A stretch of DNA of 64,000 bases from Algoriphagus chordae (GCF_003254055.1 NZ_QKZT01000004.1:62001-126000), one strand, 5' to 3'; shown: positions 26,515 through 35,771, counted from the first letter of the stretch. Translations and numbers: made by a program. The notes: a model not told the origin generated them from the letters alone.

Positions 26515-27567
26515 ATGAAATACCTGGTTACCGGAACTGCCGGATTTATTGGATTTCACGTTGCAAAACAATTGTTGGAGAGAGGGGATGAGGTCATTGG
26601 TCTGGATATTATCAATGATTATTACGATATCAATCTGAAACACGCCCGGCTTGCCAACATGGGTATTCAGCGAGATAAAGTAAAAAATGGTGAAATGGTC
26701 CAATCGGAAAGTTTTTCTGGCTATAGATTTATTCAGTTAGACCTTTCTCACAAAGACCCATTAGTGGCCCTTTTTGCTCAGGAAAAATTTGACGTAGTCA
26801 TTCATCTTGCTGCACAAGCTGGCGTTCGCTATTCTTTGACCAATCCAGAAGTTTACATAGAGAGTAATATTGTTGCTTTTCTGAACATATTGGAATCCTG
26901 CCGCTTTCATCCGGTTAAGCATCTGGTGTATGCTTCTTCAAGTTCTGTTTATGGTGCAAATGAAAAGATGCCATTCTCAACTTCAGACTCTGTAGATCAT
27001 CCGATCAGCTTGTACGCAGCTTCTAAGAAGTCTAATGAACTAATGGCCCATACTTATAGTCATCTTTTTAAAATTCCTACCACAGGTTTAAGATTCTTTA
27101 CGGTCTATGGACCATGGGGAAGACCAGACATGGCATTGTTTCTGTTTACAGAAGCCATATTGAAAGGCGAAGCTATTCAGGTGTTCAACTATGGTAATAT
27201 GAAGCGTGACTTCACCTACATAGATGATATAGTGATGGGAGTGATCAAAGTAGCAGATAGACCAGCAAGTCCAAATACTGATTTTGATAAGTTAAACCCA
27301 GATCCTGGAAGTTCCACTGTTCCTTACAAGGTGTATAATATTGGAAACTCTTCTCCAGTTTTACTGATGGATTACATTCATGCAGTAGAAAAAGGATTGG
27401 GTATGGAAGCCAAAATGAACATGCTACCATTGCAACCAGGTGACGTGCCAGCTTCTCATGCGGAGGTTTCTGATTTGGTTCGTGACACAGGTTACAAGCC
27501 TGATACGCCTATAGATCAAGGAGTGAAGTCTTTCACTGATTGGTATTTAGATTACTACAAAAAATAA
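26515..27567 (+). CDS. UDP-glucuronate 4-epimerase-type SDR
   Basis: Extended short-chain dehydrogenase/epimerase of 350 residues, interconverting UDP-glucuronate and UDP-galacturonate or a similar pair. It has the NAD-binding 'GTAGFIGFHVAKQL' at residues 7-20, the characteristic 'DIINDYYDINLKHARLANM', 'HLAAQAGVRYSLTNP', the catalytic Ser region 'YASSSSVYG', the YxxxK pair in 'LYAASKKSNELM', and 'RFFTVYGPWGRPDMA'. These segments are characteristic of the GAE/LpsL group rather than generic GalE. It follows GT4 by 38 bp and precedes rmlB by 1 bp, so it is certainly cotranscribed with rmlB. Confidence 0.9.
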   Translation: MKYLVTGTAGFIGFHVAKQLLERGDEVIGLDIINDYYDINLKHARLANMGIQRDKVKNGEMVQSESFSGYRFIQLDLSHKDPLVALFAQEKFDVVIHLAAQAGVRYSLTNPEVYIESNIVAFLNILESCRFHPVKHLVYASSSSVYGANEKMPFSTSDSVDHPISLYAASKKSNELMAHTYSHLFKIPTTGLRFFTVYGPWGRPDMALFLFTEAILKGEAIQVFNYGNMKRDFTYIDDIVMGVIKVADRPASPNTDFDKLNPDPGSSTVPYKVYNIGNSSPVLLMDYIHAVEKGLGMEAKMNMLPLQPGDVPASHAEVSDLVRDTGYKPDTPIDQGVKSFTDWYLDYYKK

Positions 27568-27568
27568 G

Positions 27569-28621
27569 ATGAGCAAATCAATTCTGATTACAGGTGGTGC
27601 CGGTTTTATCGGTAGCCATGTGGTACAATTATTCGTAGAAAAGTATCCTGACTATACCATTGTCAATCTAGACGCTTTGACCTATGCTGGGAATTTGGAG
27701 AACTTGAAGGCTGTAGAAGGAACTTCCAATTATATCTTTGAAAAGGCTGATATTCAAGATGAATCGGCACTTAAAGCAATTTTTGCAAAGCATGCTATCA
27801 CAGATGTAATCCATTTGGCAGCAGAATCTCATGTGGACAGATCGATTACAGATCCTTTGGCTTTTGTGAAAACGAATGTATTTGGTACGGTTAATTTACT
27901 CAATGCCGCGAAGGAATTTTGGAAGGATAAGCTATCGGATCATTTGTTCTATCATGTTTCGACGGATGAAGTTTACGGATCCCTGCATGATGGTGGATTC
28001 TTTTTGGAAGACACTCCATACGACCCACAGTCGCCTTATTCAGCATCCAAGGCTTCTTCAGACCATTTTGTGAGAGCATATGCCAATACTTACAAAATGA
28101 AAACGGTGATTTCTAACTGTTCCAACAATTACGGACCAAATCACTTTCCTGAGAAACTGATTCCACTTTGTATTCATAATATCAAGACGAATAAACCGCT
28201 TCCTGTCTATGGAAGAGGGGAGAATGTGCGTGATTGGCTTTTTGTAAAAGATCATGCTAGAGCAATTGACACTGTTTTTCACAAAGGGAAAGAAGGGGAA
28301 ACATATAACATTGGCGGCTTCAATGAGTGGAAAAATATCGATATCGTAAAGTTGCTTTGTTCCAAAATGGACGAGAAGCTGGGAAGGGAAGCTGGTACAT
28401 CTGAAAAGCTGATCACTTATGTAAAAGATCGTGCTGGACATGACTTGCGCTATGCGATTGATGCTACCAAGATCCAGCAGGAGCTAGGCTGGGAACCAAG
28501 TCTGCAATTTGAAGAGGGAATAGAAATTACCATCGATTGGTATCTCAACAATCAAGACTGGCTAGATCATGTGACTTCTGGTGCCTATCAAAAGTATTAT
28601 TCTGAGCATTACGGAGATTAG
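27569..28621 (+). CDS. rmlB: dTDP-glucose 4,6-dehydratase
   Basis: Second enzyme of the dTDP-L-rhamnose pathway (also leading to other 6-deoxysugars), making dTDP-4-keto-6-deoxyglucose. The 350-residue protein shows 'GGAGFIGSHVV', 'DALTYAGNLENL', 'HLAAESHVDRSI', the catalytic 'STDEVYG' (Asp-Glu pair), 'YSASKASSDH', 'NCSNNYGPNHFPEKLIPL' and 'RDWLFVKDHARAI', all diagnostic of RmlB. rmlA, rmlC and rmlD are not in the window, so it either makes a shared intermediate or its partners are elsewhere. It ends the GT4-epimerase-rmlB group and is followed by a terminator. Confidence 0.96.
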   Translation: MSKSILITGGAGFIGSHVVQLFVEKYPDYTIVNLDALTYAGNLENLKAVEGTSNYIFEKADIQDESALKAIFAKHAITDVIHLAAESHVDRSITDPLAFVKTNVFGTVNLLNAAKEFWKDKLSDHLFYHVSTDEVYGSLHDGGFFLEDTPYDPQSPYSASKASSDHFVRAYANTYKMKTVISNCSNNYGPNHFPEKLIPLCIHNIKTNKPLPVYGRGENVRDWLFVKDHARAIDTVFHKGKEGETYNIGGFNEWKNIDIVKLLCSKMDEKLGREAGTSEKLITYVKDRAGHDLRYAIDATKIQQELGWEPSLQFEEGIEITIDWYLNNQDWLDHVTSGAYQKYYSEHYGD

Positions 28622-28647
28622 TTTTTCGTCAACCCATAATTATTTAT

Positions 28648-28668
28648 AAAGCCCTTTTGGGCTTTTTT
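28648..28668 (+). terminator. Terminator after rmlB
   Basis: Stem AAAGCCC (28648-28654) with GGGCTTT (28659-28665), 4-nt loop TTTT, T-run to 28668. Confidence 0.9.
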
Positions 28669-28787
28669 ACTTTGTAGTCCATCCTCCTCAAAAACCAATA
28701 AGGATCACCTAGTTTACTCTTCCTTTTTTTGACTGGTGGTTTGGGAAGGATTTTCAATTTGGTTTTCTTTGTGAAAACTACATTACT

Positions 28788-30632
28788 ATGCATATTAACC
28801 TGGCTAAGCCTTTTTATGGGCTTTTTCTTTTAATGGTACTTAGTAGCGAATCCTTTGCCCAAACAGGGAGATTCCAACAAGCTGCAGACTACCAAATGGA
28901 CGTCGATATGGACGTCAACACCAATCAATACAGCGGTACTCAAGTATTGATTTACACCAACAATTCACCTGATACTTTAGATCGGGTATTCTATCACCTG
29001 TATTACAATGCTTTCCAGCCAGGTAGTATGATGGATGAGAGATCTAGAAGTATCGCTGATCCAGACCGTAGAGTAGGGGATCGTATCAGCAAATTGACGC
29101 CAGACGAGATTGGATACTTGAGAGTATCTAGCCTTACGATGAATGGCAAAGCAGTTGTGTACAACGAGGTAGGGACGGTATTGGAAGTTGAGCTTTCAGA
29201 ACCGATTTTGCCAAATTCCAACGCCAAATTTGAAATGTCTTTCAACGGCCAAGTACCATTACAGATCAGAAGATCTGGAAGAGACAGCAAGGAAGGCGTG
29301 CGCTATTCTATGTCGCAGTGGTACCCTAAGATGTCAGAATATGACGAGCAGGGCTGGCATGCCAACCCATATATTGGTCGTGAATTCTATGGCATTTGGG
29401 GAGACTTTGATGTGAAGATCTCAATTGACAAAACTTACGTGCTAGGTGGTACGGGTTATTTACAAAATCCAAATGAGATCGGTCATGGCTATGAGGACAA
29501 AGGGGTGAAGGTAGCTCCAGCCAAGGGGGATAAACTTACTTGGCATTTCAAGGCTCCTAAGGTTCATGATTTCATGTGGGCAGCAGATCCAAAATATCGT
29601 CATGACAAATTTCTAATGGATAATGGGGTGACTGTTCACCATCTATATATCCCTTCTGACGACGAAGTGACCGAGAACTGGGTGAAGCTGATGGACTATA
29701 CTCCAAAGGCGATTGAGTATATGTCTGAGCACTTTGGTCAGTATCCATATAAGCAGTTTTCTGTAATTCAAGGTGGAGACGGCGGAATGGAATATCCAAT
29801 GTCCACATTAATCACTGGCGGTAGAAATCTCAATGGACTTGTGGGCGTGATGGTTCACGAATTGGGACATAGCTGGTATCAGGGAGTAATTGCTACCAAT
29901 GAGGCACTTTATCCATGGATGGATGAAGGATTTACAAGCTATGCATCTGCGCTGACTATGGCGGCTATTTACAGACCAAGTGAGATGCCATTGAGAGGAT
30001 CTTATGCAGGTTATTATAGATTGGTGAAGTCTGGCAAAGAAGAACCTATGAGCACTCATTCAGATCATTATCATACCAATTCTGCTTACAGTTCTGCAGC
30101 ATATTCCAAAGGAGCAGTATTTATGGCTCAAATGGGCTATATCATTGGGGAAGAAGCAAGGGATAAAGGAATATTGAGCTACTGGAACACTTGGGGCTTT
30201 AAGCATCCAAATGTAAATGACTTTGTCCGAATCATGGAGAAGCAAAGTGGTATGGAGTTAGATTGGTACAAGGAGTATTTTGTGAATAGCACCAAGACTA
30301 TTGATTATGGAGTGAAGGAGATGAAAGCACAGGGGAATCAAACTGAAATCACACTGGAACGCATAGGCTTGATGCCAATGCCTATAGACTTGGTAATCAC
30401 GTACAAGGATGGAACTTCTGAGATGGTGTATTTGCCACTGGAAATCATGAGAGGTGAAAAAGCTCCTGAAGCTGGTGCAGCTAATCGTATACTATCTGAA
30501 GATTGGCCATGGACTAATCCTACCAAGACAATTACAATCAATAAAAAATCCGATACGATCAAATCCATAGAGATAGATCCTAGTAAAAGACTAGCGGATA
30601 TAAATCAAGAAAATAATAAAGTGGAGTATTGA
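28788..30632 (+). CDS. Secreted M1-family zinc metallopeptidase
   Basis: A 614-residue exported aminopeptidase-type enzyme of family M1 (gluzincin). Signal peptide to about residue 25 ('SSESFAQ'). An N-terminal beta domain is followed by the catalytic domain with the GAMEN-equivalent 'GGMEYPMSTL', then the zinc site His357-Glu358-x-x-His361 with the third ligand Glu380 in 'WMDEGFTSY', the exact HExxH-x18-E spacing. The following Tyr-containing helices are as in other M1 enzymes. It probably degrades peptides in the periplasm or outside the cell. It is monocistronic and ends just before tandem hairpins, with no adjacent functional partner. Confidence 0.93.
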   Translation: MHINLAKPFYGLFLLMVLSSESFAQTGRFQQAADYQMDVDMDVNTNQYSGTQVLIYTNNSPDTLDRVFYHLYYNAFQPGSMMDERSRSIADPDRRVGDRISKLTPDEIGYLRVSSLTMNGKAVVYNEVGTVLEVELSEPILPNSNAKFEMSFNGQVPLQIRRSGRDSKEGVRYSMSQWYPKMSEYDEQGWHANPYIGREFYGIWGDFDVKISIDKTYVLGGTGYLQNPNEIGHGYEDKGVKVAPAKGDKLTWHFKAPKVHDFMWAADPKYRHDKFLMDNGVTVHHLYIPSDDEVTENWVKLMDYTPKAIEYMSEHFGQYPYKQFSVIQGGDGGMEYPMSTLITGGRNLNGLVGVMVHELGHSWYQGVIATNEALYPWMDEGFTSYASALTMAAIYRPSEMPLRGSYAGYYRLVKSGKEEPMSTHSDHYHTNSAYSSAAYSKGAVFMAQMGYIIGEEARDKGILSYWNTWGFKHPNVNDFVRIMEKQSGMELDWYKEYFVNSTKTIDYGVKEMKAQGNQTEITLERIGLMPMPIDLVITYKDGTSEMVYLPLEIMRGEKAPEAGAANRILSEDWPWTNPTKTITINKKSDTIKSIEIDPSKRLADINQENNKVEY

Positions 30633-30642
30633 TCTCCACTTT
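30618..30642 (+). repeat. Hairpin over the M1 peptidase stop codon
   Basis: AAAGTGGAG (30618-30626) and CTCCACTTT (30634-30642) form a perfect 9-bp stem with the TGA stop in its loop. It stands directly before the main terminator. Confidence 0.6.
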
Positions 30643-30658
30643 AAATTGAATTTTACAT

Positions 30659-30690
30659 AAAAAAAGGTGACTATTTAGTCACCTTTTTTT
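30659..30690. terminator. Bidirectional terminator
   Basis: GGTGACTA (30666-30673) and TAGTCACC (30676-30683), loop TT, flanked by seven A on the left and seven T on the right. It serves both the M1 peptidase and the convergent histone-H1-like gene. Confidence 0.93.
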
Positions 30691-30697
30691 GTTGGAA

Positions 30698-30874
30698 TCA
30701 TCCTTCGTTCTTCTTGTCTTGAACCTCTTTTCGGATTTCTTGAGCTAAGTTTTTCAAGTCTTGCATTCCTTTTCTAACTCTTGTACCAGCGGCTGAATTT
30801 CCCTTTTCGTAGAACTTCTCAAAATCGTCTTTAAGAGAATTAACCAGTGTGCTTACTTCACTAAATTTGCTCAT
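30698..30874 (-). CDS. Histone H1-like (Hc1-type) small protein
   Basis: A 58-residue, Lys/Glu-rich helical protein: MSKFSEV at the start, then 'DDFEKFYEKGNSAAGTRVRKGMQDLKNLAQEIRKEVQ'. The KGNxAAGTRVRK signature is that of the bacterial histone-H1-like Hc1 family, found in chlamydiae and in many Bacteroidota, and thought to bind DNA or condense the nucleoid. Compared with chlamydial HctA it lacks a long Lys-rich tail, so a DNA-condensing role is less certain. The start is ATG 30874; the upstream TTG is not needed. It ends 8 bp from the shared terminator and lies downstream of an alpha-oxoamine synthase on the same strand. Confidence 0.85.
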   Translation of the reverse strand: MSKFSEVSTLVNSLKDDFEKFYEKGNSAAGTRVRKGMQDLKNLAQEIRKEVQDKKNEG

Positions 30875-30976
30875 AGTCAAAGTGTTTTTATTAAAGTTGA
30901 TGATAAGTTTATTTTAATTCAATATAGCCCAAAAACTTGCCAAATCAATCCTGAGGGGCATATTTTTGACTTTTTT

Positions 30977-32227
30977 TTACTCACTAAAAGAATTGGCCAA
31001 CTTAGAATTCTTATAAACTCCCGTCAGTAATTTTTCTTTGATAGCAGCAAATGCTGTGATCGTTTCTTCTACATCTTCTAGGGTATGTACAGCTGTAGGG
31101 ATTAATCGCAAGATTATCATTCCTTTAGGAACTACAGGATAGATTACTACGGAACAGAAAATACTATAATTCTCTCTTAGATCATGAGTTAATGCCGCAG
31201 CTTCACCTACAGTTCCATTAAGTACTACGGGGGTCACTGGGGTGTTGGATTGTCCAGTGCTGAATCCATTATCATGTAGTCCTTTTCTAAGTGCTCCGAC
31301 TATTTTCCAAAGATTATCCTTCAGTTCCGGCTGTGTTCTCAACAACTCAAGACGCTTCAAGGCACCTACTACCAATAGCATCGGTAGTGACTTGGCGAAA
31401 ATCTGTGAACGCATATTATATCTCAAATACAATATCACTTCTGGATCTCCAGCGATAAATGCGCCGATGCTTGCCATAGATTTGGCGAAGGTGGAGAAGT
31501 AAAGATCTACTTGATCTTGTACACCTTGCTCTTCATCTGTACCAGCACCAGTTTTGCCCAATGTACCGAAACCATGTGCATCGTCAATAAGTAATCTAAA
31601 GTCAAACTTCTTCTTCAACTCAACGATTTCTTTCAACTTGCCCTGATCTCCAGTCATTCCGAAAACACCTTCAGTGATCACAAGGATTCCGCCTCCAGTT
31701 TCATTGGCTAGTTTAGTCGCTCTTTCTAACTGCTTTTCACAGTTTGCGATATCATTATGTGGGAAAACGTATCTTTTGCCCAAGTGCATTCTTAGTGCAT
31801 CAATGATACAAGCGTGACATTCTGAATCATAGACTACCACATCTTTTCTATCTAGTAGTGAGTCAATCACAGACATGATTCCTTGGTAACCGTAATTCAA
31901 TAAATATGCTTTCTCTTTCTTGACAAAGGCTGCCAATTCATCCTCTAATTGTTCGTGAAGTGTGGTTTGTCCTGACATCATACGTGCGCCCATTGGATAG
32001 GCAGCGCCATATTGTGCAGCTGCATCCGCATCAGCTTTACGTACTTCAGGATGATTTGCTAGTCCTAGGTAATTATTCAAACTCCAGGTTAGAACATTCT
32101 TCCCCTGAAATTTCATTCTCGGAGCAATTTCGCCTTCTAGTTTGGGAAAGGAGAAATAGCCGTCTGCAAACTCAGAGTGTTTGCCCAAAGGGCCCATGTT
32201 CATTTTTAATTTTGCAAATAGATCCAA
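30977..32227 (-). CDS. Alpha-oxoamine synthase, probable serine palmitoyltransferase
   Basis: A 416-residue PLP enzyme condensing an amino acid with an acyl-CoA. The family comprises serine palmitoyltransferase (SPT), 2-amino-3-ketobutyrate-CoA ligase (KBL), BioF and ALA synthase. Visible features: 'NNYLGLANHPEVRKA', 'GARMMSGQTTLHEQLEDELA', His138 in 'SECHACIIDALR', 'IDDAHGFGTLG' with Asp215-His218, and the PLP Lys249 in 'STFAKSMASIGAF'. The absence of biotin or threonine-dehydrogenase neighbours and the known sphingolipids of Bacteroidota favour SPT, the first step of sphingoid-base synthesis, but this is an inference. A clean promoter lies at 32282-32313. Confidence 0.82.
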   Translation of the reverse strand: MDLFAKLKMNMGPLGKHSEFADGYFSFPKLEGEIAPRMKFQGKNVLTWSLNNYLGLANHPEVRKADADAAAQYGAAYPMGARMMSGQTTLHEQLEDELAAFVKKEKAYLLNYGYQGIMSVIDSLLDRKDVVVYDSECHACIIDALRMHLGKRYVFPHNDIANCEKQLERATKLANETGGGILVITEGVFGMTGDQGKLKEIVELKKKFDFRLLIDDAHGFGTLGKTGAGTDEEQGVQDQVDLYFSTFAKSMASIGAFIAGDPEVILYLRYNMRSQIFAKSLPMLLVVGALKRLELLRTQPELKDNLWKIVGALRKGLHDNGFSTGQSNTPVTPVVLNGTVGEAAALTHDLRENYSIFCSVVIYPVVPKGMIILRLIPTAVHTLEDVEETITAFAAIKEKLLTGVYKNSKLANSFSE

Positions 32228-32281
32228 AGCGTTTCGAATTTAAGTGATATGGGGTTTAATGATCTGTTCATTAAAATCCGA

Positions 32282-32313
32282 CAAAAATAAAACTTATATG
32301 CCTGCCAAGCAAA
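32282..32313 (-). promoter_or_regulatory. Promoter of the alpha-oxoamine synthase gene
   Basis: Minus strand: TTTG (32313-32310), 20-bp spacer, TATTTTTG (32289-32282). It matches the Bacteroidota consensus at every defined position and gives a 5' UTR of about 50 nt. Confidence 0.7.
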
Positions 32314-32406
32314 AAACAGGGCTGAAACAAACGATTCTTAACAAAACTCGGATAATTTTCTTTATTTCGCTTAAACCCAAAATTCTAACTTTTAATATCA
32401 GAGAGC

Positions 32407-33903
32407 ATGGCAAAAATCAAAAAACTACTAGTAGCAAACCGCGGGGAGATCAGCTTGCGTATTATGAGAACTGCTAGGGAAATGGGAATAGCTACTGTAG
32501 CAGTTTATTCTGAGGCAGATAGACTATCTCCTCATGTACTTTTTGCGGATGAAGCTGTGTGTTTGGGTCCTCCAGCATCATCTCAGTCCTATTTGCTGGG
32601 AGACAAAATAATTGCTGTGTGTATGGAATTGGGAGTAGATGCAATTCATCCAGGCTATGGCTTTCTTTCAGAAAATGCTGATTTCGCCAGAAAAGTAAAT
32701 CAGGCAAATTTGATTTTTATTGGTCCGTCTCCGGAAGCAATAGAAGTGATGGGATCCAAGTTGGCAGCCAAGCAGGCTGTAGCCAAGTATGAGATTCCAT
32801 TAGTTCCAGGTACTGAGGAAGCGATTTCTGATATTGTTGTAGCAAAAACTCGGGCAACTGAGATTGGCTATCCTATCCTCATAAAAGCAAGTGCTGGTGG
32901 CGGGGGCAAAGGGATGCGAGTGGTAGAGAATGAAGGGGAGTTTGAAGAACAAATGCAGCGTGCTGTGAGTGAAGCTCAATCTTCCTTTGGCGACAGTGCT
33001 GTATTTATAGAAAAGTACATCAGTTCCCCGAGACATATAGAAATCCAAGTTTTAGGAGATCAGCAGGGAAATATTGTTTATCTGTTTGAGCGGGAGTGCT
33101 CTATTCAGAGAAGGCATCAGAAAGTCATAGAGGAGGCTCCCTCAGCTGTTGTATCGCCTAAGATGAGAAAGGCTATGGGCGAAGCAGCGGTAGGCGTAGC
33201 CAAAGCCTGTGACTACTATGGGGCTGGTACGGTGGAATTCATCGTCGATGCAGATTTGAATTTCTTTTTCTTAGAAATGAATACCCGGCTACAGGTAGAG
33301 CATCCGGTGACAGAAATGATCACTGGTAAAGATCTGGTACGTGAGCAAATTCTAATTGCTGAAGGAAAAGCGCTTTCTTTCACGCAAGATGAGCTGAAAA
33401 TCAATGGGCATTCTCTTGAAGTTCGTGTCTATGCAGAAGATCCAAAAAATAACTTTCTTCCTGATATAGGTAAACTCGAAACATATAGGCGTCCTCAAGG
33501 TGCTGGAGTTCGAGTGGATGATGGATTCGAAGAGGGAATGGACATTCCAATCTATTATGATCCCATGATTGCAAAACTAATCACCCATGCAGAAAACCGT
33601 GATGCCGCTATAGGTAAAATGCTGCGTGCAATTGATGAGTATAAGATTGTAGGAATTCAGACTACTCTTGACTTTTGTAAATTCGCTATCACTCACAAGG
33701 CTTTTGTAAGCGGTGATTTTGACACCAAGTTTGTAGAGAATTATTTTACTCCTGATGTGCTCGAAGAGGAAGTCTCTGATGTAGAAAGGGAGTTATTAGC
33801 AGCTTTGGCTGTTGAGTTTTTTACACAAAATAAGTCTTCTGGAAAGTTACAATCTGAATCCACGATGAAGCAAGAGTCAGGATGGAGAAATAGACTTCAG
33901 TAA
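32407..33903 (+). CDS. accC: Biotin carboxylase subunit of acyl-CoA carboxylase
   Basis: ATP-grasp enzyme that carboxylates biotin on its carrier protein, the first half-reaction of acetyl-CoA or propionyl-CoA carboxylase. The 498-residue protein has 'KLLVANRGEISLRIMRTAREMG', 'IHPGYGFLSENADFA', 'IKASAGGGGKGMRVV' (glycine-rich ATP loop), 'ERECSIQRRHQKVIEEAPS', 'FLEMNTRLQVEHPVTE' and 'EVRVYAEDP'. All key residues are present. It is somewhat longer than E. coli AccC, with a C-terminal extension of about 45 residues. No biotin carrier or carboxyltransferase gene is adjacent. It is followed after 1 bp by a DUF1015 gene and then maf. Confidence 0.93.
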   Translation: MAKIKKLLVANRGEISLRIMRTAREMGIATVAVYSEADRLSPHVLFADEAVCLGPPASSQSYLLGDKIIAVCMELGVDAIHPGYGFLSENADFARKVNQANLIFIGPSPEAIEVMGSKLAAKQAVAKYEIPLVPGTEEAISDIVVAKTRATEIGYPILIKASAGGGGKGMRVVENEGEFEEQMQRAVSEAQSSFGDSAVFIEKYISSPRHIEIQVLGDQQGNIVYLFERECSIQRRHQKVIEEAPSAVVSPKMRKAMGEAAVGVAKACDYYGAGTVEFIVDADLNFFFLEMNTRLQVEHPVTEMITGKDLVREQILIAEGKALSFTQDELKINGHSLEVRVYAEDPKNNFLPDIGKLETYRRPQGAGVRVDDGFEEGMDIPIYYDPMIAKLITHAENRDAAIGKMLRAIDEYKIVGIQTTLDFCKFAITHKAFVSGDFDTKFVENYFTPDVLEEEVSDVERELLAALAVEFFTQNKSSGKLQSESTMKQESGWRNRLQ

Positions 33904-33904
33904 G

Positions 33905-35203
33905 ATGGCTGAGATAATACCACTAAAAGCTTGGCGATATGCTGAAGCTTTGACTCCCAAAATGGAGGAATTGACTGCACCACTTTTCGATGTGGTTTCG
34001 GAGCGACAGCGACTGCTACTTTATGAGAATCCATTGAACAGCATCCATCTATCCGTTCCGATGGGAGAGAATCCTGCTCAAAATGCCTTGGCAACTCTCA
34101 ACAAATGGAAATCTGAAGGCATCATTCAGCAGGATAAGCAACCTGGTATCTATGTGTATTATCAATATTTCCGACTTCCTGGGGAACATGATGAGCGCTG
34201 TAGAAAAGGATTTATCGCACAGATTAAAGCTTATGAATGGAGTGATGAGGTTATTTTGAGACATGAGAATACCATTGTCTCTTCTGTGAATGATAGAATT
34301 GAGCTTTTGCAAACCTCTCAGATGCAGGCTAGTCCAACGCATGGGTTATATGTGGATACCGAAGAATTGCTAGAAAAATATATGGATGAAGCCATCGCTG
34401 AGCCGCTATATGAACTGGAAGATTATCAGGGAGTAAGGGAAGTGATGGGCTTGATTCAGGATCCAGACATCATCAGCAGGTTTCTAGAAGTTTTGAAAGA
34501 CAAGCAGGTAATCTTGGCTGACGGACATCACCGACTCGAGGGAGCAATTGAATATCGTAAGTCAATGCATGGACAATTGCCAGACACGAGATGGAAGGGA
34601 CATGATTATCATCTGATGTATTTGACTAATACCTTTGGGAATCACTTGAAAATCCTTCCTACTCATCGCCTGTTTTATGGACTAGAACTCTCGCGGGAAG
34701 TGCTGCTAGAAAAGATCAGAGAATGGTTTGAGGTGAAAAAATTTGCTGATCCTGAAGAATTAGGTGGCTACGCTTTCCATAAACCTCATACCTTTGGATT
34801 AGTAATGGGAGAGGAGAGCTATATGCTTGAATTGAAAGTAGGGAAGTTTGATCAGATCAATCTGCACCTACCTGAAAGTATCAGGCAACTGGATCTGGCA
34901 ATTCTTCACGAACTGCTATTTGCAAGGATTCTAGGCATAGCGATACCTGATCAAAGGAACTCGGATCAGCTTGTCTATGAACGTAATTTCTCAAGATGCT
35001 TGCAGGAAGTACGTTCTGGAAAGGCAAGTTTTGCTGTCATTACTCGAGAATTAGAGATGAAACAAGTATTAGAAGTATGTAGAAGTGGACATTTGATGCC
35101 ACAGAAATCTACCTATTTCTATCCTAAAGCGCTGGGTGGATTACTTTTCGCCAGCATTAAACAAGATGAATTTGAATTCGACTATGAAGCCTTTTTTAAG
35201 TAA
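33905..35203 (+). CDS. DUF1015 family protein
   Basis: A 432-residue cytoplasmic protein of the DUF1015 family, function unknown. Typical motifs are visible: 'IIPLKAWRYAEAL' at the start, 'YENPLNSIHLSVPMG', 'YQYFRLPGEHDERCRKGFIAQIKAYEW', 'RHENTI', 'LADGHHRLEGAIEYR' (the most conserved, with a His pair) and 'QVRSGKASFAVIT'-like 'EVRSGKASFAVITREL'. It starts 1 bp after accC and its end overlaps the maf start by 20 bp, so accC-DUF1015-maf is one transcript. The Asp-Gly-His-His motif could be a metal or phosphate site, but no activity is established as far as I know. Confidence 0.88.
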   Translation: MAEIIPLKAWRYAEALTPKMEELTAPLFDVVSERQRLLLYENPLNSIHLSVPMGENPAQNALATLNKWKSEGIIQQDKQPGIYVYYQYFRLPGEHDERCRKGFIAQIKAYEWSDEVILRHENTIVSSVNDRIELLQTSQMQASPTHGLYVDTEELLEKYMDEAIAEPLYELEDYQGVREVMGLIQDPDIISRFLEVLKDKQVILADGHHRLEGAIEYRKSMHGQLPDTRWKGHDYHLMYLTNTFGNHLKILPTHRLFYGLELSREVLLEKIREWFEVKKFADPEELGGYAFHKPHTFGLVMGEESYMLELKVGKFDQINLHLPESIRQLDLAILHELLFARILGIAIPDQRNSDQLVYERNFSRCLQEVRSGKASFAVITRELEMKQVLEVCRSGHLMPQKSTYFYPKALGGLLFASIKQDEFEFDYEAFFK

Positions 35204-35771
35204 GCTGAGCGATAAGAACATTATACTCGCTTCTAATTCCCCAAGGCGTCAAGAGTTATTGAAGGGCTTAGAGGTGGAGTTTGAGGTAAGAGTCAATTCG
35301 GTGGATGAAACTATTCCCAAAGATATTCAGGCGGAATATGTAGCGGCTTACCTTTCCAAACTGAAGTCTGAGGCTTTTGTAGATGAACTTTCAGAAAATG
35401 ATATTCTTATTACTTCAGATACTGTGGTAATAGCCGATGGCCATGTCTTAGGGAAACCTAATACAGAAGATGAAGCTTTTGATATGCTCAAGAGTCTATC
35501 TGGTTCTACTCATACCGTGATGACGGCTGTTACTTTTAGAGATAAGACTAAGCAAATCACGCTGGAGGATGAGACTATCGTAACCTTTAGATTTCTGGAA
35601 GAGGAGGAAATCTGGCACTACATTCATCAATACAACCCCATGGATAAGGCCGGAGCATATGGTATTCAGGAATGGATTGGTTTTATGGGCGTAGAAAAGA
35701 TCGAAGGTTCCTACTATAATGTGATGGGTTTTCCATTACATCTAGTCTATGCTCAGCTGAAAAAATGGTGA
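35184..35771 (+). CDS. maf: Maf-family nucleoside triphosphate pyrophosphatase
   Basis: A 195-residue Maf/HAM1-like house-cleaning enzyme hydrolysing dTTP/UTP or modified nucleotides to monophosphates; older annotation calls it a septum formation inhibitor. The N-terminal 'IILASNSPRRQELLKGL' is the family signature (SxSPRR), 'SDTVVIADGHVLGKP' contains the catalytic Asp, and 'PMDKAGAYGIQEWIG' and 'GSYYNVMGFPLHLVY' are further hallmarks. I chose the ATG at 35184, which gives the normal length and overlaps the DUF1015 stop by 20 bp; an earlier in-frame start would add an unrelated 16-residue segment. It ends before a perfect terminator. Confidence 0.93.
   Translation: MKPFLSKLSDKNIILASNSPRRQELLKGLEVEFEVRVNSVDETIPKDIQAEYVAAYLSKLKSEAFVDELSENDILITSDTVVIADGHVLGKPNTEDEAFDMLKSLSGSTHTVMTAVTFRDKTKQITLEDETIVTFRFLEEEEIWHYIHQYNPMDKAGAYGIQEWIGFMGVEKIEGSYYNVMGFPLHLVYAQLKKW

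Noticed and set aside
30977-32227. Naming the alpha-oxoamine synthase as KBL or BioF
   Set aside because: No threonine dehydrogenase or biotin gene is nearby and the sequence alone does not separate these; serine palmitoyltransferase fits the organism better, so only a probable call is given.
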